A stretch of DNA of 48,109 nucleotides from Pseudomonadota bacterium (GCA_027624035.1 JAQBUI010000030.1:1-48109), one strand, 5' to 3'; shown: positions 26,899 to 35,879, numbered from the stretch's first letter. Notes: a model not told the origin generated them from the letters alone. Program-made: numbers and translations.

Positions 26899-27543
26899 TC
26901 AGGTGCGCTGCCTGGCGAGGAGGTCCTGCAGAACAGCCCGGGAACGAACATCAATGGGGATGGCCAGGTATTGCTCAATTTCTTGCGCGGTCAGGCGGCT
27001 TCTGGCCAGCCAGTCCCTGAAGAATCGGGTGTTCGCGAGGCGCGGTCCGTCGTAGGGCACGATCTTGAACGGGTCGTTTACCTTTATGCGTCCAGTTTGC
27101 AGGACGCGACAGTAATGGCCTGACTGGCCGTGCTTGATGAACTTCTTAGGGAACAGTTTATTGCCCATTCGTGCGGCGAGGGTATTGCAGGGGATGCGCG
27201 GCGCAGTCACCTGCAGACGCAGGTCAGGGAAAGACAACTCATCTCCCACGGCCAGGTCATCGGGCAGGCCGGACAAGGTGAGGTTCTCGCCAAAGGTCCC
27301 GGGCGCAATGGTTCTGCCAAGTTCCCGGGTCCAGTGGTTGTAGTCTTCCTGACGATACAGATAGACCGCCTGATCAGGCCCGCCATGGAATCTGGTATTG
27401 AGGATGGCATCGTCCTGCAGCCCGAGTTCGTTGACGCTGGCTGAATTCACCGGGCGCTTGTTGATTCCGGTGCTGTAGCTGTCACCGTCATCCAGGTCGG
27501 TGATGACCTCAGGCTTTCCGATGTTGATGGCGATGACTTTCAT
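26899..27543 (-). CDS. MOSC domain protein (YiiM-like)
   Basis: A 214-residue protein with one MOSC (molybdenum cofactor sulfurase C-terminal) domain. The usual segments are RFHGGPDQAVYLYRQEDYNHW, GTFGENLTLSGLPDDLAVGDEL and APRIPCNTLAARMG, whose Cys is the conserved residue thought to bind the molybdenum cofactor. YiiM of E. coli, of similar size, takes part in reduction of N-hydroxylated compounds. A 3-alpha-like tail (FRDWLARSRLTAQEIEQYLAIP) is present, as in YiiM. It converges on the acyl-CoA dehydrogenase gene and stands alone. Confidence 0.9.
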   Translation of the reverse strand: MKVIAINIGKPEVITDLDDGDSYSTGINKRPVNSASVNELGLQDDAILNTRFHGGPDQAVYLYRQEDYNHWTRELGRTIAPGTFGENLTLSGLPDDLAVGDELSFPDLRLQVTAPRIPCNTLAARMGNKLFPKKFIKHGQSGHYCRVLQTGRIKVNDPFKIVPYDGPRLANTRFFRDWLARSRLTAQEIEQYLAIPIDVRSRAVLQDLLARQRT

Positions 27544-27689
27544 GGAAGATGCGCCTCCGGCACAGAAACTCCTGCATTGTAGTCACCCTGGCCATGCGGG
27601 TCACTCTCAGTGGTGCCGTCAGTCATCATCCGGCACGACGTGTGACACGTTCAGCGCCATCCCGGTGGGCCCTGTAGTAGAATGCGGGC

Positions 27690-28634
27690 ATGACTGAATT
27701 CCTTCAATTTCTGATCGACCACGGCTACACCGTGATCTTCGTCTGGGTTGCGCTCGACCAGGCGGGGCTACCTCTCCCGGCGATACCGCTGTTGCTGGCG
27801 GCTGGCGCACTGGTGGGAATGGGCGAGCTTTCGCTGCCCCTGGTGTTGGTCACCTGTGCGCTGGCATCGGTGCCGATGGATGCGTTCTGGTTCTGGCTGG
27901 GCCGCAAGCGGGGCGCTCGTGTGCTCCACCTGCTGTGTATCATTTCACTGGAGCCGGACTATTGCGTACGCGATACCGAGAGGTTGTTTCGACGTCTGGG
28001 CCCGTGGTCGGTGATCATCGCCAAGTTCGTTCCCGGTTTGCAGACGCTCACACCGCCCATGTCCGGGCTCACCGGGATGAGGCTGTCCACATTTCTCATT
28101 CTGGATACCGTTGGCATTTTGATCTGGGCGGCGGTGTTTGCCCTCACTGGCATGTTCTTCCACACAGAGCTTGAGATGATGGCGGCGCGGGTCGCGGAGG
28201 CGGGTACAGTGGCCGGGATTGCGATTGTTGCTGCGCTGGGTGTTTTCTTCGGCTGGAAGTTTGTGAATCGGCGCATTTTCCTGCGTTCGCTTCGGATGCG
28301 ACGGATGACACCGGAGGAAGTCTACGGCAAGCTGCAAAGTGATGATGAGTTTCACATCATTGATCTGCGACACGATTATGATTTCAAGGCCATGCCACAT
28401 CTGCTGCCAGGTGCCCTGCGTGTGCCCATGGAATCCATAGATCTACACGGTGAGAACATCCCGCCAGACAGCGACATTGTGCTGTACTGTAGCTGACCAA
28501 GCGAAGCCTCGAGCGCCCGGGTGGCGCTGAAACTGAAAAGGATGGGGATATCGAGAGTCTATCCCATGGCTGGCGGAATTGAGGCCTGGGTGGAGGCTGG
28601 CTTACCCACGGAATTGAAAGACCATCCCGGCTGA
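27690..28634 (+). CDS. DedA-rhodanese fusion with in-frame UGA; candidate selenoprotein
   Basis: The N-terminal part (about 1-205) is a DedA-family membrane protein with four to five hydrophobic segments and the IIAKFVPGLQTLTPPMSGLTGM motif. A rhodanese domain follows (about 210-314: MTPEEVYGKL, FHIIDLRHDYDF, PGALRVPMESI, DIVLYC267S). Codon 269 is TGA (28494-28496). Ignoring it, the frame continues with PSEASSARVALKLKRMGISR and VYPMAGGIEAWVEAGLP to a TGA at 28632-28634: the full second half of a rhodanese, total 314 residues. From memory, family members read YC[SA]CPNEAS here, so the UGA replaces the second Cys of C-x-C. That fits selenocysteine; a nonsense mutation or sequence error is the alternative. 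A TAGAAT-like -10 lies 6 bases before the ATG, so a leaderless message is possible. No sel genes are in the window. Confidence 0.8.
28512..28528 (+). promoter_or_regulatory. Candidate bacterial SECIS hairpin after the DedA-rhodanese UGA
   Basis: AGCGCC-CGGGT-GGCGCT forms a perfect 6-bp stem with a 5-base loop. The loop starts 21 bases after the UGA codon and has G at its second position, with GGU at its end. Bacterial SECIS elements sit inside the coding region directly after the UGA, with a short upper stem and a G near the start of the loop, so position and shape are compatible. There is no strong lower stem, and GC-rich hairpins also arise by chance. Confidence 0.5.
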
Positions 28635-28708
28635 CACTGCGTTGCCGAGGAGGGTTATCATGAAACAGGATCGCCCCCGGGAAGTACTTGCGAAGATCGG
28701 AGGATCAT

Positions 28709-30154
28709 ATGACGATAATTGACACGACGCTCGGCCGGATCAAGGGCCTGGATCACGGTGCGAGCCACGCTTTCCTGGGGATTCGGTACGGTAAGCCCCC
28801 TACCGGCAACCTCAGGTTCATGCCGCCGGTCGCATCCGGCGGATGGACCGGCACGCTGGACGCCACGAAATATCCCAGTCGGGCCATGCAGGGCCGGACG
28901 CTCGGTACGATGGGCCAGGAAACGCCCGGTGAATTGAGTGAAGACTGCCTGTTCCTCAATATCTATACGCCGTCCACCGTGGGCAGGCGGCCCGTGATGG
29001 TGTGGATTCATGGTGGCGGGTTCGCCGCAGGCGGTGCCAACGAATACGACGGCAGGGTACTTGCCAGCCAGGGTGATGTGGTGGTGGTGGCGATCAATTA
29101 CCGCCTGGGCCCGTTCGGCTTTTTGGACCTGGAACCCCTCGGGGAGGAGTTCAGGGGGTCCGTTTCCAATGGCTATCGCGATATGATCCTGGCGTTGCAA
29201 TGGGTCCGTGACCACATCGCCGACTATGGCGGTGATGCCGGGAATGTAACCATCTTTGGAGAATCAGCCGGCGCGATCGCGATCCTGGGGCTGATCGCCT
29301 CGCCGGCGGCAGAGGGCCTCTATCACAAGGCGATCTCTCACAGTCCGGGAGCGCCCCGGGTCCCTGCGGGTGACAAGACAGAACTGATGGCGGAGAAACT
29401 CGGGGTAGATAGGACCCGACTGCTCGAGACACTGCGACACCTGTCCGCAGAGGAACTGTTGAAAGCGGGGTTGCCGGCTGGCTGCGCCATAGACGGGACT
29501 GTGGTGACTCGTGACTATAACGAGGCCATCGTTGATCGCGGTCGTCACGGCGTGCCGTTGATCATCGGGACCAACCGAACCGAGGGGACTCTGTTTACGC
29601 CACCGGATTCAGAAGGTGAGGATCTGTCGCGCTATGAACAGGCCCTCAACGGGGCCGCGAGTGGGGTGGTGCAGGGCGCCGATACCGCCGCCTATGTCGG
29701 CAGACTGCGCAAGGCTCATCCGGATTTGAACGCGAAGCGACTGATGGAGATGATCAGTACGGAGAACTTCCGCAGGCCCGCCATAGAAGCCGCCGAGCGT
29801 GCGACCGCGGCAGGGCCTGGGGGCTGGTTGTATCGCTTTGACCTCGACACCACGCTCGAATACAACGGCAAACTGACCGGAGCTACCCATGCCTGTGAAA
29901 TGGCGTTCACCTGGAACGCCTTTGCGGACCCGGAATGCCATGTATTTGCCATACATGATCCCGAAGCGCCCGGGGTTCGCGAACTGGCCACCCGGTGGTC
30001 CGGAACGTTGACCCGCTTTGCTCACACCGGAGACCCCAACGGGGGAGGCCTGCCGCACTGGGCCCGCTACAGCGCAGCTGACCGTCAAATCATGCTGCTG
30101 GATCAAACCAGCCGCCTGACCCACGACCCCAACGAAATCCTCTGGCAAGAATAA
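28709..30154 (+). CDS. Type B carboxylesterase (carboxylesterase/lipase family)
   Basis: A 481-residue serine hydrolase of the cholinesterase-like family. It shows FLGIRYGKPPTGNLRF, SEDCLFLNIYTP, the oxyanion hole WIHGGGFAAGG (about 99-109), and the nucleophile elbow GES186AG. The C-terminal catalytic His probably lies in GATHACEMAFTW. The ATG at 28709 follows GGAGGATCAT; an in-frame start at 28688 is less likely. There is no signal peptide, which is unusual for secreted members, so an intracellular role is inferred. It converges on the CoA-transferase gene with 5 bp between stops. The length is normal and no defect is seen. Confidence 0.92.
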   Translation: MTIIDTTLGRIKGLDHGASHAFLGIRYGKPPTGNLRFMPPVASGGWTGTLDATKYPSRAMQGRTLGTMGQETPGELSEDCLFLNIYTPSTVGRRPVMVWIHGGGFAAGGANEYDGRVLASQGDVVVVAINYRLGPFGFLDLEPLGEEFRGSVSNGYRDMILALQWVRDHIADYGGDAGNVTIFGESAGAIAILGLIASPAAEGLYHKAISHSPGAPRVPAGDKTELMAEKLGVDRTRLLETLRHLSAEELLKAGLPAGCAIDGTVVTRDYNEAIVDRGRHGVPLIIGTNRTEGTLFTPPDSEGEDLSRYEQALNGAASGVVQGADTAAYVGRLRKAHPDLNAKRLMEMISTENFRRPAIEAAERATAAGPGGWLYRFDLDTTLEYNGKLTGATHACEMAFTWNAFADPECHVFAIHDPEAPGVRELATRWSGTLTRFAHTGDPNGGGLPHWARYSAADRQIMLLDQTSRLTHDPNEILWQE

Positions 30155-30159
30155 TAGGG

Positions 30160-31329
30160 TCAGAGTCGACCAAACGCGCCTGACTGCCGCAATGTCCTGA
30201 TCTCTTCTGCTGAATATCCGAGTTCCAGTGCGATCGATTCGTTGTGTTCTCCGAGTGTGGGCGCCTGAAACTCGATGTGACCAGGTTCGTGCCGAAACTT
30301 GATGGGTATCCCCAGGTGCTCGCGGCCGTGGCTGTCCGCAACGACCATGTCACGGGCGCGTACCTGAACGTCATCCATGGCCTCCCGGAGGTCATTGACG
30401 GGCGCAAAGGCGGCGTCGACATCCCTGAACCAGTCCACCCAGTACGCCTGGGGCTGCCTGGCAAAGGTCTCTCGGAAGAACTCCCGAACGGGTTCCTGGT
30501 TTGGCCCCGGTGGTGGAGCACACAGCGGGATCAGGTCCGGCCGGGCCATCTTCGTCAGAACGGCCTCGGCAAAGTGCATCTCGGAAGCGCCCAGCACGAT
30601 ATAGCGGCCATCGCTGGTCTCGTAAATGTTGTACATCGCGTAGCCGCCCCAGGTGCGTTCGTTTTTGACGACCGGCGCTTTTCCCTCTGCAAATACTGAA
30701 CCCACGCTGTTTGGTACAGCCGCAATCAGCGAATCCATCATGGCCAGATCCACATAGTCACCCTGGCCGGTTCGCTCCCTTCGAAGCAGGGCCATCAAAA
30801 CCGCAGACAGCCCCATCGTGGCTGTTAGCATATCGGCCACCGGTATCGCCGGGATGGCCGGCTTGCCATCGAAACCCAGGGTGGCACTCAGAATGCCAGC
30901 GTAGGCTTCGGTCGCGAGGTCATGGGCCGGTTTGCCGGAGTACGGTCCGGTTTGGCCGAACGCCGACAAGGAGGCGTAGACAACCGCCGGATGACGTGCA
31001 CGGACCGTGTCGTAGTCGAGGCCCAGGCGCTTGATGACGCCGGGGCGAAACGCTTCAACAATGACGTCCGCCCGGTCCGCCAGGCGCAGGGCGAGTTCCC
31101 GGCCGGCATCGGACTTGAGGTTGACCTGAATGCTCCTCTTGTTCCGGTGGGTATTGGCAAAGTAGACCGACACGCCGTCACGCCTGGGGCCAATGTCGCG
31201 ATTTGGCTCGCCGCCATTGGCCGGTTCGAGTTTGATGACGTCGGCGCCCTGGTCCGCCATCATCTGGGTCATGAAGGGCCCCGGCAGAAAGAGGGAAAGA
31301 TCGAGGACCCGAACGCCTTCAAGTTTCAT
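30160..31329 (-). CDS. CaiB/BaiF family CoA-transferase (class III)
   Basis: A 389-residue class III CoA-transferase that moves CoA between carboxylic acids. It begins MKLEGVRVLDLSLFLPGPFMTQMMADQGADVIKLEP, the typical first strand. It contains NKRSIQVNLKSDAGRELALRLADRADVIVEAF, and DYVDLAMMDSLIAAVPN, where the catalytic Asp of the family lies. The substrate is unknown (carnitine, bile acid, succinyl or aryl groups are known in the family). It lies on the minus strand after the formylglycine-generating enzyme gene with 67 bp between them, so cotranscription is possible but not certain. Confidence 0.92.
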   Translation of the reverse strand: MKLEGVRVLDLSLFLPGPFMTQMMADQGADVIKLEPANGGEPNRDIGPRRDGVSVYFANTHRNKRSIQVNLKSDAGRELALRLADRADVIVEAFRPGVIKRLGLDYDTVRARHPAVVYASLSAFGQTGPYSGKPAHDLATEAYAGILSATLGFDGKPAIPAIPVADMLTATMGLSAVLMALLRRERTGQGDYVDLAMMDSLIAAVPNSVGSVFAEGKAPVVKNERTWGGYAMYNIYETSDGRYIVLGASEMHFAEAVLTKMARPDLIPLCAPPPGPNQEPVREFFRETFARQPQAYWVDWFRDVDAAFAPVNDLREAMDDVQVRARDMVVADSHGREHLGIPIKFRHEPGHIEFQAPTLGEHNESIALELGYSAEEIRTLRQSGAFGRL

Positions 31330-31396
31330 GGTTTCTGTACCTGTCTCATCTGTATCACCATTGGGTCAGAATCATTGAAGTCGCGTCCTGGCAGAG

Positions 31397-32329
31397 TTAT
31401 CCGACGCAACGGAATCCGATGTGAGTGGTGGCGGTATCGACCATCTGTGGGATCCGCGCCGCTGGCCGATAGCGTTCGCAATAGTTTGCCGCACAAAGGT
31501 GTGACCCGCCCTTCAGGACCTTTCTTGGAATCCGGATTTGCGGCAGGTCGGGATCATAGCTGCCAGCCTCGCTGGCCTCAAGCCGTGATGGCGCGCAACA
31601 TGCTGATTGGTCAGCCACCCGGTGATTGTCCTGCCACCAGTCCCGGGTCCATTCCCAGACGTTTCCGACCATATCGAACAGACCATAATCGTTGGCCGGG
31701 TAGCTGCCAACGGCAGAGGTATACCAGCCTGTATGCACCCTGGTGCTGCGCCACGGGAAATCGCCCTCCCAGATGTTTGCCAGCATTGTGCCATCCGGAG
31801 CGAGCACATTGCCCCACGGGAAAGTGGCGCCGGGCAGACCGCCTCGCGCTGCAAATTCCCACTGCGCTTCAGTCGGCAGGGATTTACCACACCAGTCGGC
31901 GTAAGCCTGGGCGTCCTCGAACGCCACCTGTGTCACCGGGTGATAGCCGGGAGGCGTCAGTCCACTGCCATAGGGATCGCGCCAATGGACACCCTTGACG
32001 AAGTGCCACCAGTGACCGGGGTTGCGAAGGTCCACCGGCCCGGCCGTCGGTTTGAAGACCAGCGAACCTGCGGCCAGATCTTCAGGCGATACGCCGGGAT
32101 ATTGAGATTCGTCGAGGTCCCGTTCCGCCACGGTGGTGTAATCGGTTCGTGCCACGAAACGGGCAAATGCCTCAAGGGTGACCGGTGCCTTATCCATCCA
32201 GAAGCCGTCAACGTGGGCCATATGAACCGGGCCCTCCTCGGGATAGAAATGATCCGAGCCCATTTGAAACTCGCCGCCCGGGACCCAGACCATATTCGGG
32301 CCAGGCGGCGTTTCCGGGTGCCGGGTCAT
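31397..32329 (-). CDS. Formylglycine-generating enzyme (SUMF1 family)
   Basis: A 310-residue FGE-type protein that would oxidise the Cys of CxPSR sulfatases to formylglycine in a copper- and oxygen-dependent reaction. The N-terminal MVWVPGGEFQMGSD strand is followed by HPVTQVAFEDAQAYADWCGKSLPTEAQWEFAARGG and YGLFDMVGNVWEWTRDWW. The end is KGGSHLC279AANYC284ERYRPAAR...HIGFRC. Both catalytic cysteines are present with the spacing seen in human FGE (C336, C341), so this looks like a true FGE and not one of the many SUMF1-like proteins without them. The sulfatase at 114-1649 is a likely client. No signal peptide is present, consistent with the cytoplasmic-looking sulfatase. Confidence 0.93.
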   Translation of the reverse strand: MTRHPETPPGPNMVWVPGGEFQMGSDHFYPEEGPVHMAHVDGFWMDKAPVTLEAFARFVARTDYTTVAERDLDESQYPGVSPEDLAAGSLVFKPTAGPVDLRNPGHWWHFVKGVHWRDPYGSGLTPPGYHPVTQVAFEDAQAYADWCGKSLPTEAQWEFAARGGLPGATFPWGNVLAPDGTMLANIWEGDFPWRSTRVHTGWYTSAVGSYPANDYGLFDMVGNVWEWTRDWWQDNHRVADQSACCAPSRLEASEAGSYDPDLPQIRIPRKVLKGGSHLCAANYCERYRPAARIPQMVDTATTHIGFRCVG

Positions 32330-32655
32330 ACCTGGGGTGCTCCAGCAGTTGTCCGGAAGGTCACGCGAGTGCGTCCCAGGTTCCGCAGGATGGGTCGGTT
32401 GCCTGCATGGGTGATTGATGGGGCTTGATGTTTACTGTCTATGGAAGTCTAGCACGGTACACCAGCGCTTTGTGTCCCTTGGACATTCGCCTGGCACATC
32501 CATTCGGGCCCATCGAGGGAGTCACCAGAGCTGTGGGACCGGGGTACATCTCGACGTTGATGACGGGGATGGTTTGCCCATCGCACAATACGCTTTCGTT
32601 CTGCGCCCGTGCTCCAATGTGGGACAATGGCGTCCTTTTGAGCGGAGACCGATCC
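32330..32655. other. Intergenic region between FGE and hydrolase genes
   Basis: This 326-base space separates two divergent genes. The open frame running into it from the hydrolase gene (from 32425) has poor coding character and is not taken as part of the protein. It should hold both promoters. No repeat, hairpin with a T-run or clear -35/-10 pair could be picked out. AGCGGAGACC before 32656 is the ribosome site of the hydrolase. Confidence 0.5.
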
Positions 32656-33597
32656 ATGAATCAAAGCCCGTCCGATCAGGACTATCCAGACTGGTTCGGG
32701 CGCTGTCTTGCGGCGCCATCAACACCCGGCGAAACCCAGGTCCAGGGGTGCCCGATTCACTACGTCTCCTGGGGTGACCCGGGCCGGCCAGGGGTGGTGC
32801 TGATTCATGGCAGCAATGCGCACCTTGAGTGGTGGCGGATGATCGCGCCAATGCTGCAGGATCAGTTTCACGTCGTGGCGTTTGACCTGTCCGGTTCCGG
32901 TGACAGCGGCTGGCGAAAGCGATACTCCGCAGTACAGTTTGCCAGTGAAGTGATGGCCGTGGCGGCCAGTGCCCGGATGGCGCCCCGTCCCTTCGTGGCA
33001 GGGCACAGTTTTGGCGGTCTGGTGGCCCTTGAAGCGGGTCACCTGCATGGGGCCGGGCTTTCCGGTGTAGTGCTTGTGGACTTCACCATACAGCCACCAG
33101 GAGAGACCGACAGTGTGCTTGAAGCCTACGATCAGAAGATGACAGCCCCGGTCCGGCCGACCAGAGTTTACCCGGATAAAGCGAGCGCCCTCGGCCGTTT
33201 CCGGTTGGTTCCGGAACAACCCTGCCAGAACCCCTTCCTGGTGACGTATCTGGGCAAGCATGCCTTGCGGCAGGTGGATGGCGGCTGGACCTGGAAGTTC
33301 GACCCCGGCATGTTCCGGCATCTTGATCGGGGTGACCGGGATCAGGGCCAGCAGAAATTGCTGGGATTGTCGTGCCCCGCTGCATTCATCATGGCGGAGA
33401 CCAGCGACGACTACTCGATGCGGTCTGTGGAATTCACACGGGAGATCACTGCCGGTATCGCCCCGATGTTTGACGTCCCGGGTACCCGGCATCATCTGAT
33501 GCTGGACCAGCCGGTCGCGGTGGCCATGGCAATCAAGGGAGTTCTTACTGCCTGGCACGCGGCACTCGAAAGACCTGCAGGGGCGAGTCAAGGTTGA
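32656..33597 (+). CDS. Alpha/beta hydrolase
   Basis: A 313-residue alpha/beta hydrolase. It shows VVLIHGSNAHLEWW (oxyanion hole), VVAFDLSGSGDSGW, the nucleophile elbow VAGHSFGGLVALEAGH and a late TRHHLMLDQPVAVAMAIKGVL that carries the catalytic His. The acid residue is expected near MAETSDDYSM. The ATG at 32656 is supported by GCGGAGACC and by homology-like length. An open frame upstream to 32425 would add 77 poorly coding residues and is rejected. No signal peptide is seen. The substrate is unknown (esterase, lipase or haloalkane-dehalogenase-like). The gene converges on the APH-like gene. Confidence 0.88.
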   Translation: MNQSPSDQDYPDWFGRCLAAPSTPGETQVQGCPIHYVSWGDPGRPGVVLIHGSNAHLEWWRMIAPMLQDQFHVVAFDLSGSGDSGWRKRYSAVQFASEVMAVAASARMAPRPFVAGHSFGGLVALEAGHLHGAGLSGVVLVDFTIQPPGETDSVLEAYDQKMTAPVRPTRVYPDKASALGRFRLVPEQPCQNPFLVTYLGKHALRQVDGGWTWKFDPGMFRHLDRGDRDQGQQKLLGLSCPAAFIMAETSDDYSMRSVEFTREITAGIAPMFDVPGTRHHLMLDQPVAVAMAIKGVLTAWHAALERPAGASQG

Positions 33598-33616
33598 GTC
33601 AAGGGTTGAAGCCCGG

Positions 33617-34678
33617 TCAGCCCAGCGGGCCGCGCCTCAGCAGTTCTGTGGCGGCGGTCGCGACTGCCTCAAGTCCAGCGTCATCGCCGGTCCAGGCATT
33701 CCAGCCCAGATGTGATGCGGCAATCTGCAATTCGTAACAGTGATGGCGTAGCGCGGCGTCGTGAAGATCATGGCTGCCAAGCTCGGGTGCCGTCAGGGTT
33801 CTCTGCCAAAGGTCCGCCTGCTTGATCACAGGATGCCAGCCGCCCCAGAACGTGCACCAGGCGACATCGTAAAGGAAGTCGCCCAGGATAGAACACTTCC
33901 AGGAGAAGATTGCTGTCACTCGGATGTCTTCGTCGGTCGATCTGTCCGATACCAGGACATTCTGGTGCAGCAGATCACCGTGAACCAGGTCACGTCGTTC
34001 CGGGCAGAAGGGAAGCAGGGTCTCAATGCGGTCAGTACAGACGCGGAACAGCGAGTCGAGTTCAGGTTTCCTGGCCAGCGTGGCTCGCCAGCCATTGACG
34101 TGCGCGGCAGGGTCATCGACCAGTCCGGCCCGCAGCCAGTCCCGCCAGGTGCCCCCGACCACGTCGGGTTCATGCCAGGTTGGGCCGCTATCCGGGTCGG
34201 TTGGGGCTGCCCGCAGGGCGGTGAGCAAATGGCCGAGGGCCATTCCAATATCATTTGCTTCCGACACGGGGGCAGTCTCGACGAAGCGACCATAATGTCG
34301 TACTGAGATGGCATAGTGCAGGCCAAGGGCTGTGCCGGTGTCGACCACTCTCGGTACCGGCAGGTCTGCGCTAGCAAACGCCATTGCCGCCCGGTCAATG
34401 GCAAATCCATCTGCCAGGTCGCTCAGGCGCAGAACATACGCCTCGTCGCCTGCGCGAAAGCCCCATGCGGAGGACCAGAACCCCCCTGAAATGGGCTCAA
34501 GGTCAAGAACCGGGCTGTCGCAGTGTTGCGACAGCCAGTTCGAAATGTCTGCCTTCGCCGGCGCGGGCTTGTGGGCCACGGTCGCCTCCCGTCGTTGTGC
34601 CAGTGCAGGATAACAGCCCTGAGCGTGCCCGTCCCAGGCATGCCGCAGTCGTGCAAGAAAGTGCTCACGTTGGCGCAT
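33617..34678 (-). CDS. Aminoglycoside-phosphotransferase-like kinase (APH family), altered metal motif
   Basis: A 353-residue APH/choline-kinase-like protein. The catalytic loop is conserved (LVH233GD235LLHQN240). The following metal-binding motif, normally (I/F)DW, reads IFS259W: Ser in place of the Mg-binding Asp. GDFLYDVAWCTFWGGWHP follows, as in the hygromycin/macrolide-type branch. Loss of the Asp suggests reduced or no kinase activity, unless this position differs in this subfamily. The N-terminal ATP lobe is recognisable (LEPISGGFWSSAWGFRAGDEAYVLRLS). The start at 34678 is chosen because the frame upstream runs into the divergent propeller gene. The substrate is unknown. Confidence 0.82.
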   Translation of the reverse strand: MRQREHFLARLRHAWDGHAQGCYPALAQRREATVAHKPAPAKADISNWLSQHCDSPVLDLEPISGGFWSSAWGFRAGDEAYVLRLSDLADGFAIDRAAMAFASADLPVPRVVDTGTALGLHYAISVRHYGRFVETAPVSEANDIGMALGHLLTALRAAPTDPDSGPTWHEPDVVGGTWRDWLRAGLVDDPAAHVNGWRATLARKPELDSLFRVCTDRIETLLPFCPERRDLVHGDLLHQNVLVSDRSTDEDIRVTAIFSWKCSILGDFLYDVAWCTFWGGWHPVIKQADLWQRTLTAPELGSHDLHDAALRHHCYELQIAASHLGWNAWTGDDAGLEAVATAATELLRRGPLG

Positions 34679-34792
34679 CGTGTTAGTGAACTTCCTTGAA
34701 GGACGCTGTGAGCTGTGAGCGATAGCAGGATGCTCGCAATTCTCTGCCGGTTGGCGGATAGTATTTGTCTGTGAAGATTCCGAGGCGTAACC

Positions 34793-35776
34793 ATGCAAAT
34801 TCTGGCAGGCACGAGCAAAGGTGTATTTACGGTCGAAGGAACCGGCACTTGCCAGACCCTTGAAAGCCGAGGCGTTCGCGAGCTCGCTATGATCGGTGCA
34901 AGAGTATTCGCCGGCACAGGCGATGGCGTCTGTTCCTCGGACGATGGCGGCCTGACCTGGACCAGACGCGGGCTTGACGGCAGAGAGGTATGGCAAGTTC
35001 GCGGGGCGTCTGACGATTCGATATTCGCGACGACCGCGCCGGCTGGTCTGTTTCGGAGCCGTGATCAGGGTGCGACCTGGCAGGAACTTCCGTCGCTGTC
35101 TGTGATGTCACAGGAGCAGTGTTGGGGGATACCATTCGACCCGCCCTTGCCCGGTCGAGCCCGGGCGCTCATCATTGATCAGGCTGACCCACGGCACTTC
35201 TGGGTGGGTGTCGAAGTGGGTGGCATTGCCGAGACCCGGGATGGTGGCGAGACCTGGAAGGTTACTCTGCCCGGTGACAATCCCGATCTGCACATGATGT
35301 TTGCTCATCCGGTCCAACCCAATGTGCTGTATGCCTCCACCGGCTATGGCCGCCTGGACGGCGTGGCAGAAATGGTAGAGGGCAATGCCGGCGTGTTTCG
35401 CTCGGATGATGGCGGCGCACACTGGACCTACGCCTGGCGAGGTATCACGCCTCGCTACTCGAGGCCGATGTGCATTGATCCAAGACCACCCTATGGATTA
35501 ACCGTCGCCAGCGCGCCGACCGCCTTCTCAAGCTTCAAAGAGGAGCACGGTGCCAGAGCGATGCTGTTTCGCACCGAGGATGGCGGTGAATCCTGGCGCC
35601 CGCTCTGCGACCGGCCATCGCATGCCAATTTCCACGGACTCACCACAGACCCGAGCACACCAGGCAGCGTGCTGGTGGGCACCGACAGCGGGGAGGTCTG
35701 GCAGGTCACCAGCGAGGGGCAGTGGCATCAGTGTGCCAGTGGACTTCCGGCGGTGCTGGCGGTAGTGGCTATTTGA
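34793..35776 (+). CDS. Asp-box (sialidase/BNR-type) beta-propeller protein
   Basis: A 327-residue propeller protein with at least five Asp-box turns: SSDDGGLTW, SRDQGATW, TRDGGETW, SDDGGAHW and TEDGGESW. The start is MQILAGTSKGVFTVEG with a GAGGCGTAACC ribosome site. No signal peptide is visible. The sialidase catalytic residues (Arg triad, Tyr) are not evident, so it is not called a sialidase. Many such proteins (WD40/YVTN/BNR-like, VPS10-like) have unknown function. It is divergent from the APH-like gene and 103 bp before the symporter gene, so it may or may not share that transcript. Confidence 0.87.
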   Translation: MQILAGTSKGVFTVEGTGTCQTLESRGVRELAMIGARVFAGTGDGVCSSDDGGLTWTRRGLDGREVWQVRGASDDSIFATTAPAGLFRSRDQGATWQELPSLSVMSQEQCWGIPFDPPLPGRARALIIDQADPRHFWVGVEVGGIAETRDGGETWKVTLPGDNPDLHMMFAHPVQPNVLYASTGYGRLDGVAEMVEGNAGVFRSDDGGAHWTYAWRGITPRYSRPMCIDPRPPYGLTVASAPTAFSSFKEEHGARAMLFRTEDGGESWRPLCDRPSHANFHGLTTDPSTPGSVLVGTDSGEVWQVTSEGQWHQCASGLPAVLAVVAI

Positions 35777-35879
35777 TGGCGGTGCCATGAGAAGGGCTTG
35801 GTCGTGACACGGGTCAATGACTCGCGGTGACACGTACGCCAGGCTTGGTCTTTCCTGATTTCGAGCAGACCGATCGCCA

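Noticed and set aside
30922-31998. Long plus-strand open frame over the CoA-transferase and FGE genes
   Set aside because: Both genes on the minus strand are unmistakable; this is a GC-driven shadow.
32425-32655. N-terminal extension of the alpha/beta hydrolase
   Set aside because: The frame is open but poorly coding, and a ribosome site and normal family length support the start at 32656.
34684-34725. Dispersed repeat shared with 45802-45845 (AGTGAACTTCC..TGAA.. then GAGCTG)
   Set aside because: Only about 12 bases match strictly; the rest is loose. It is too short to call a repeat without a genome search.
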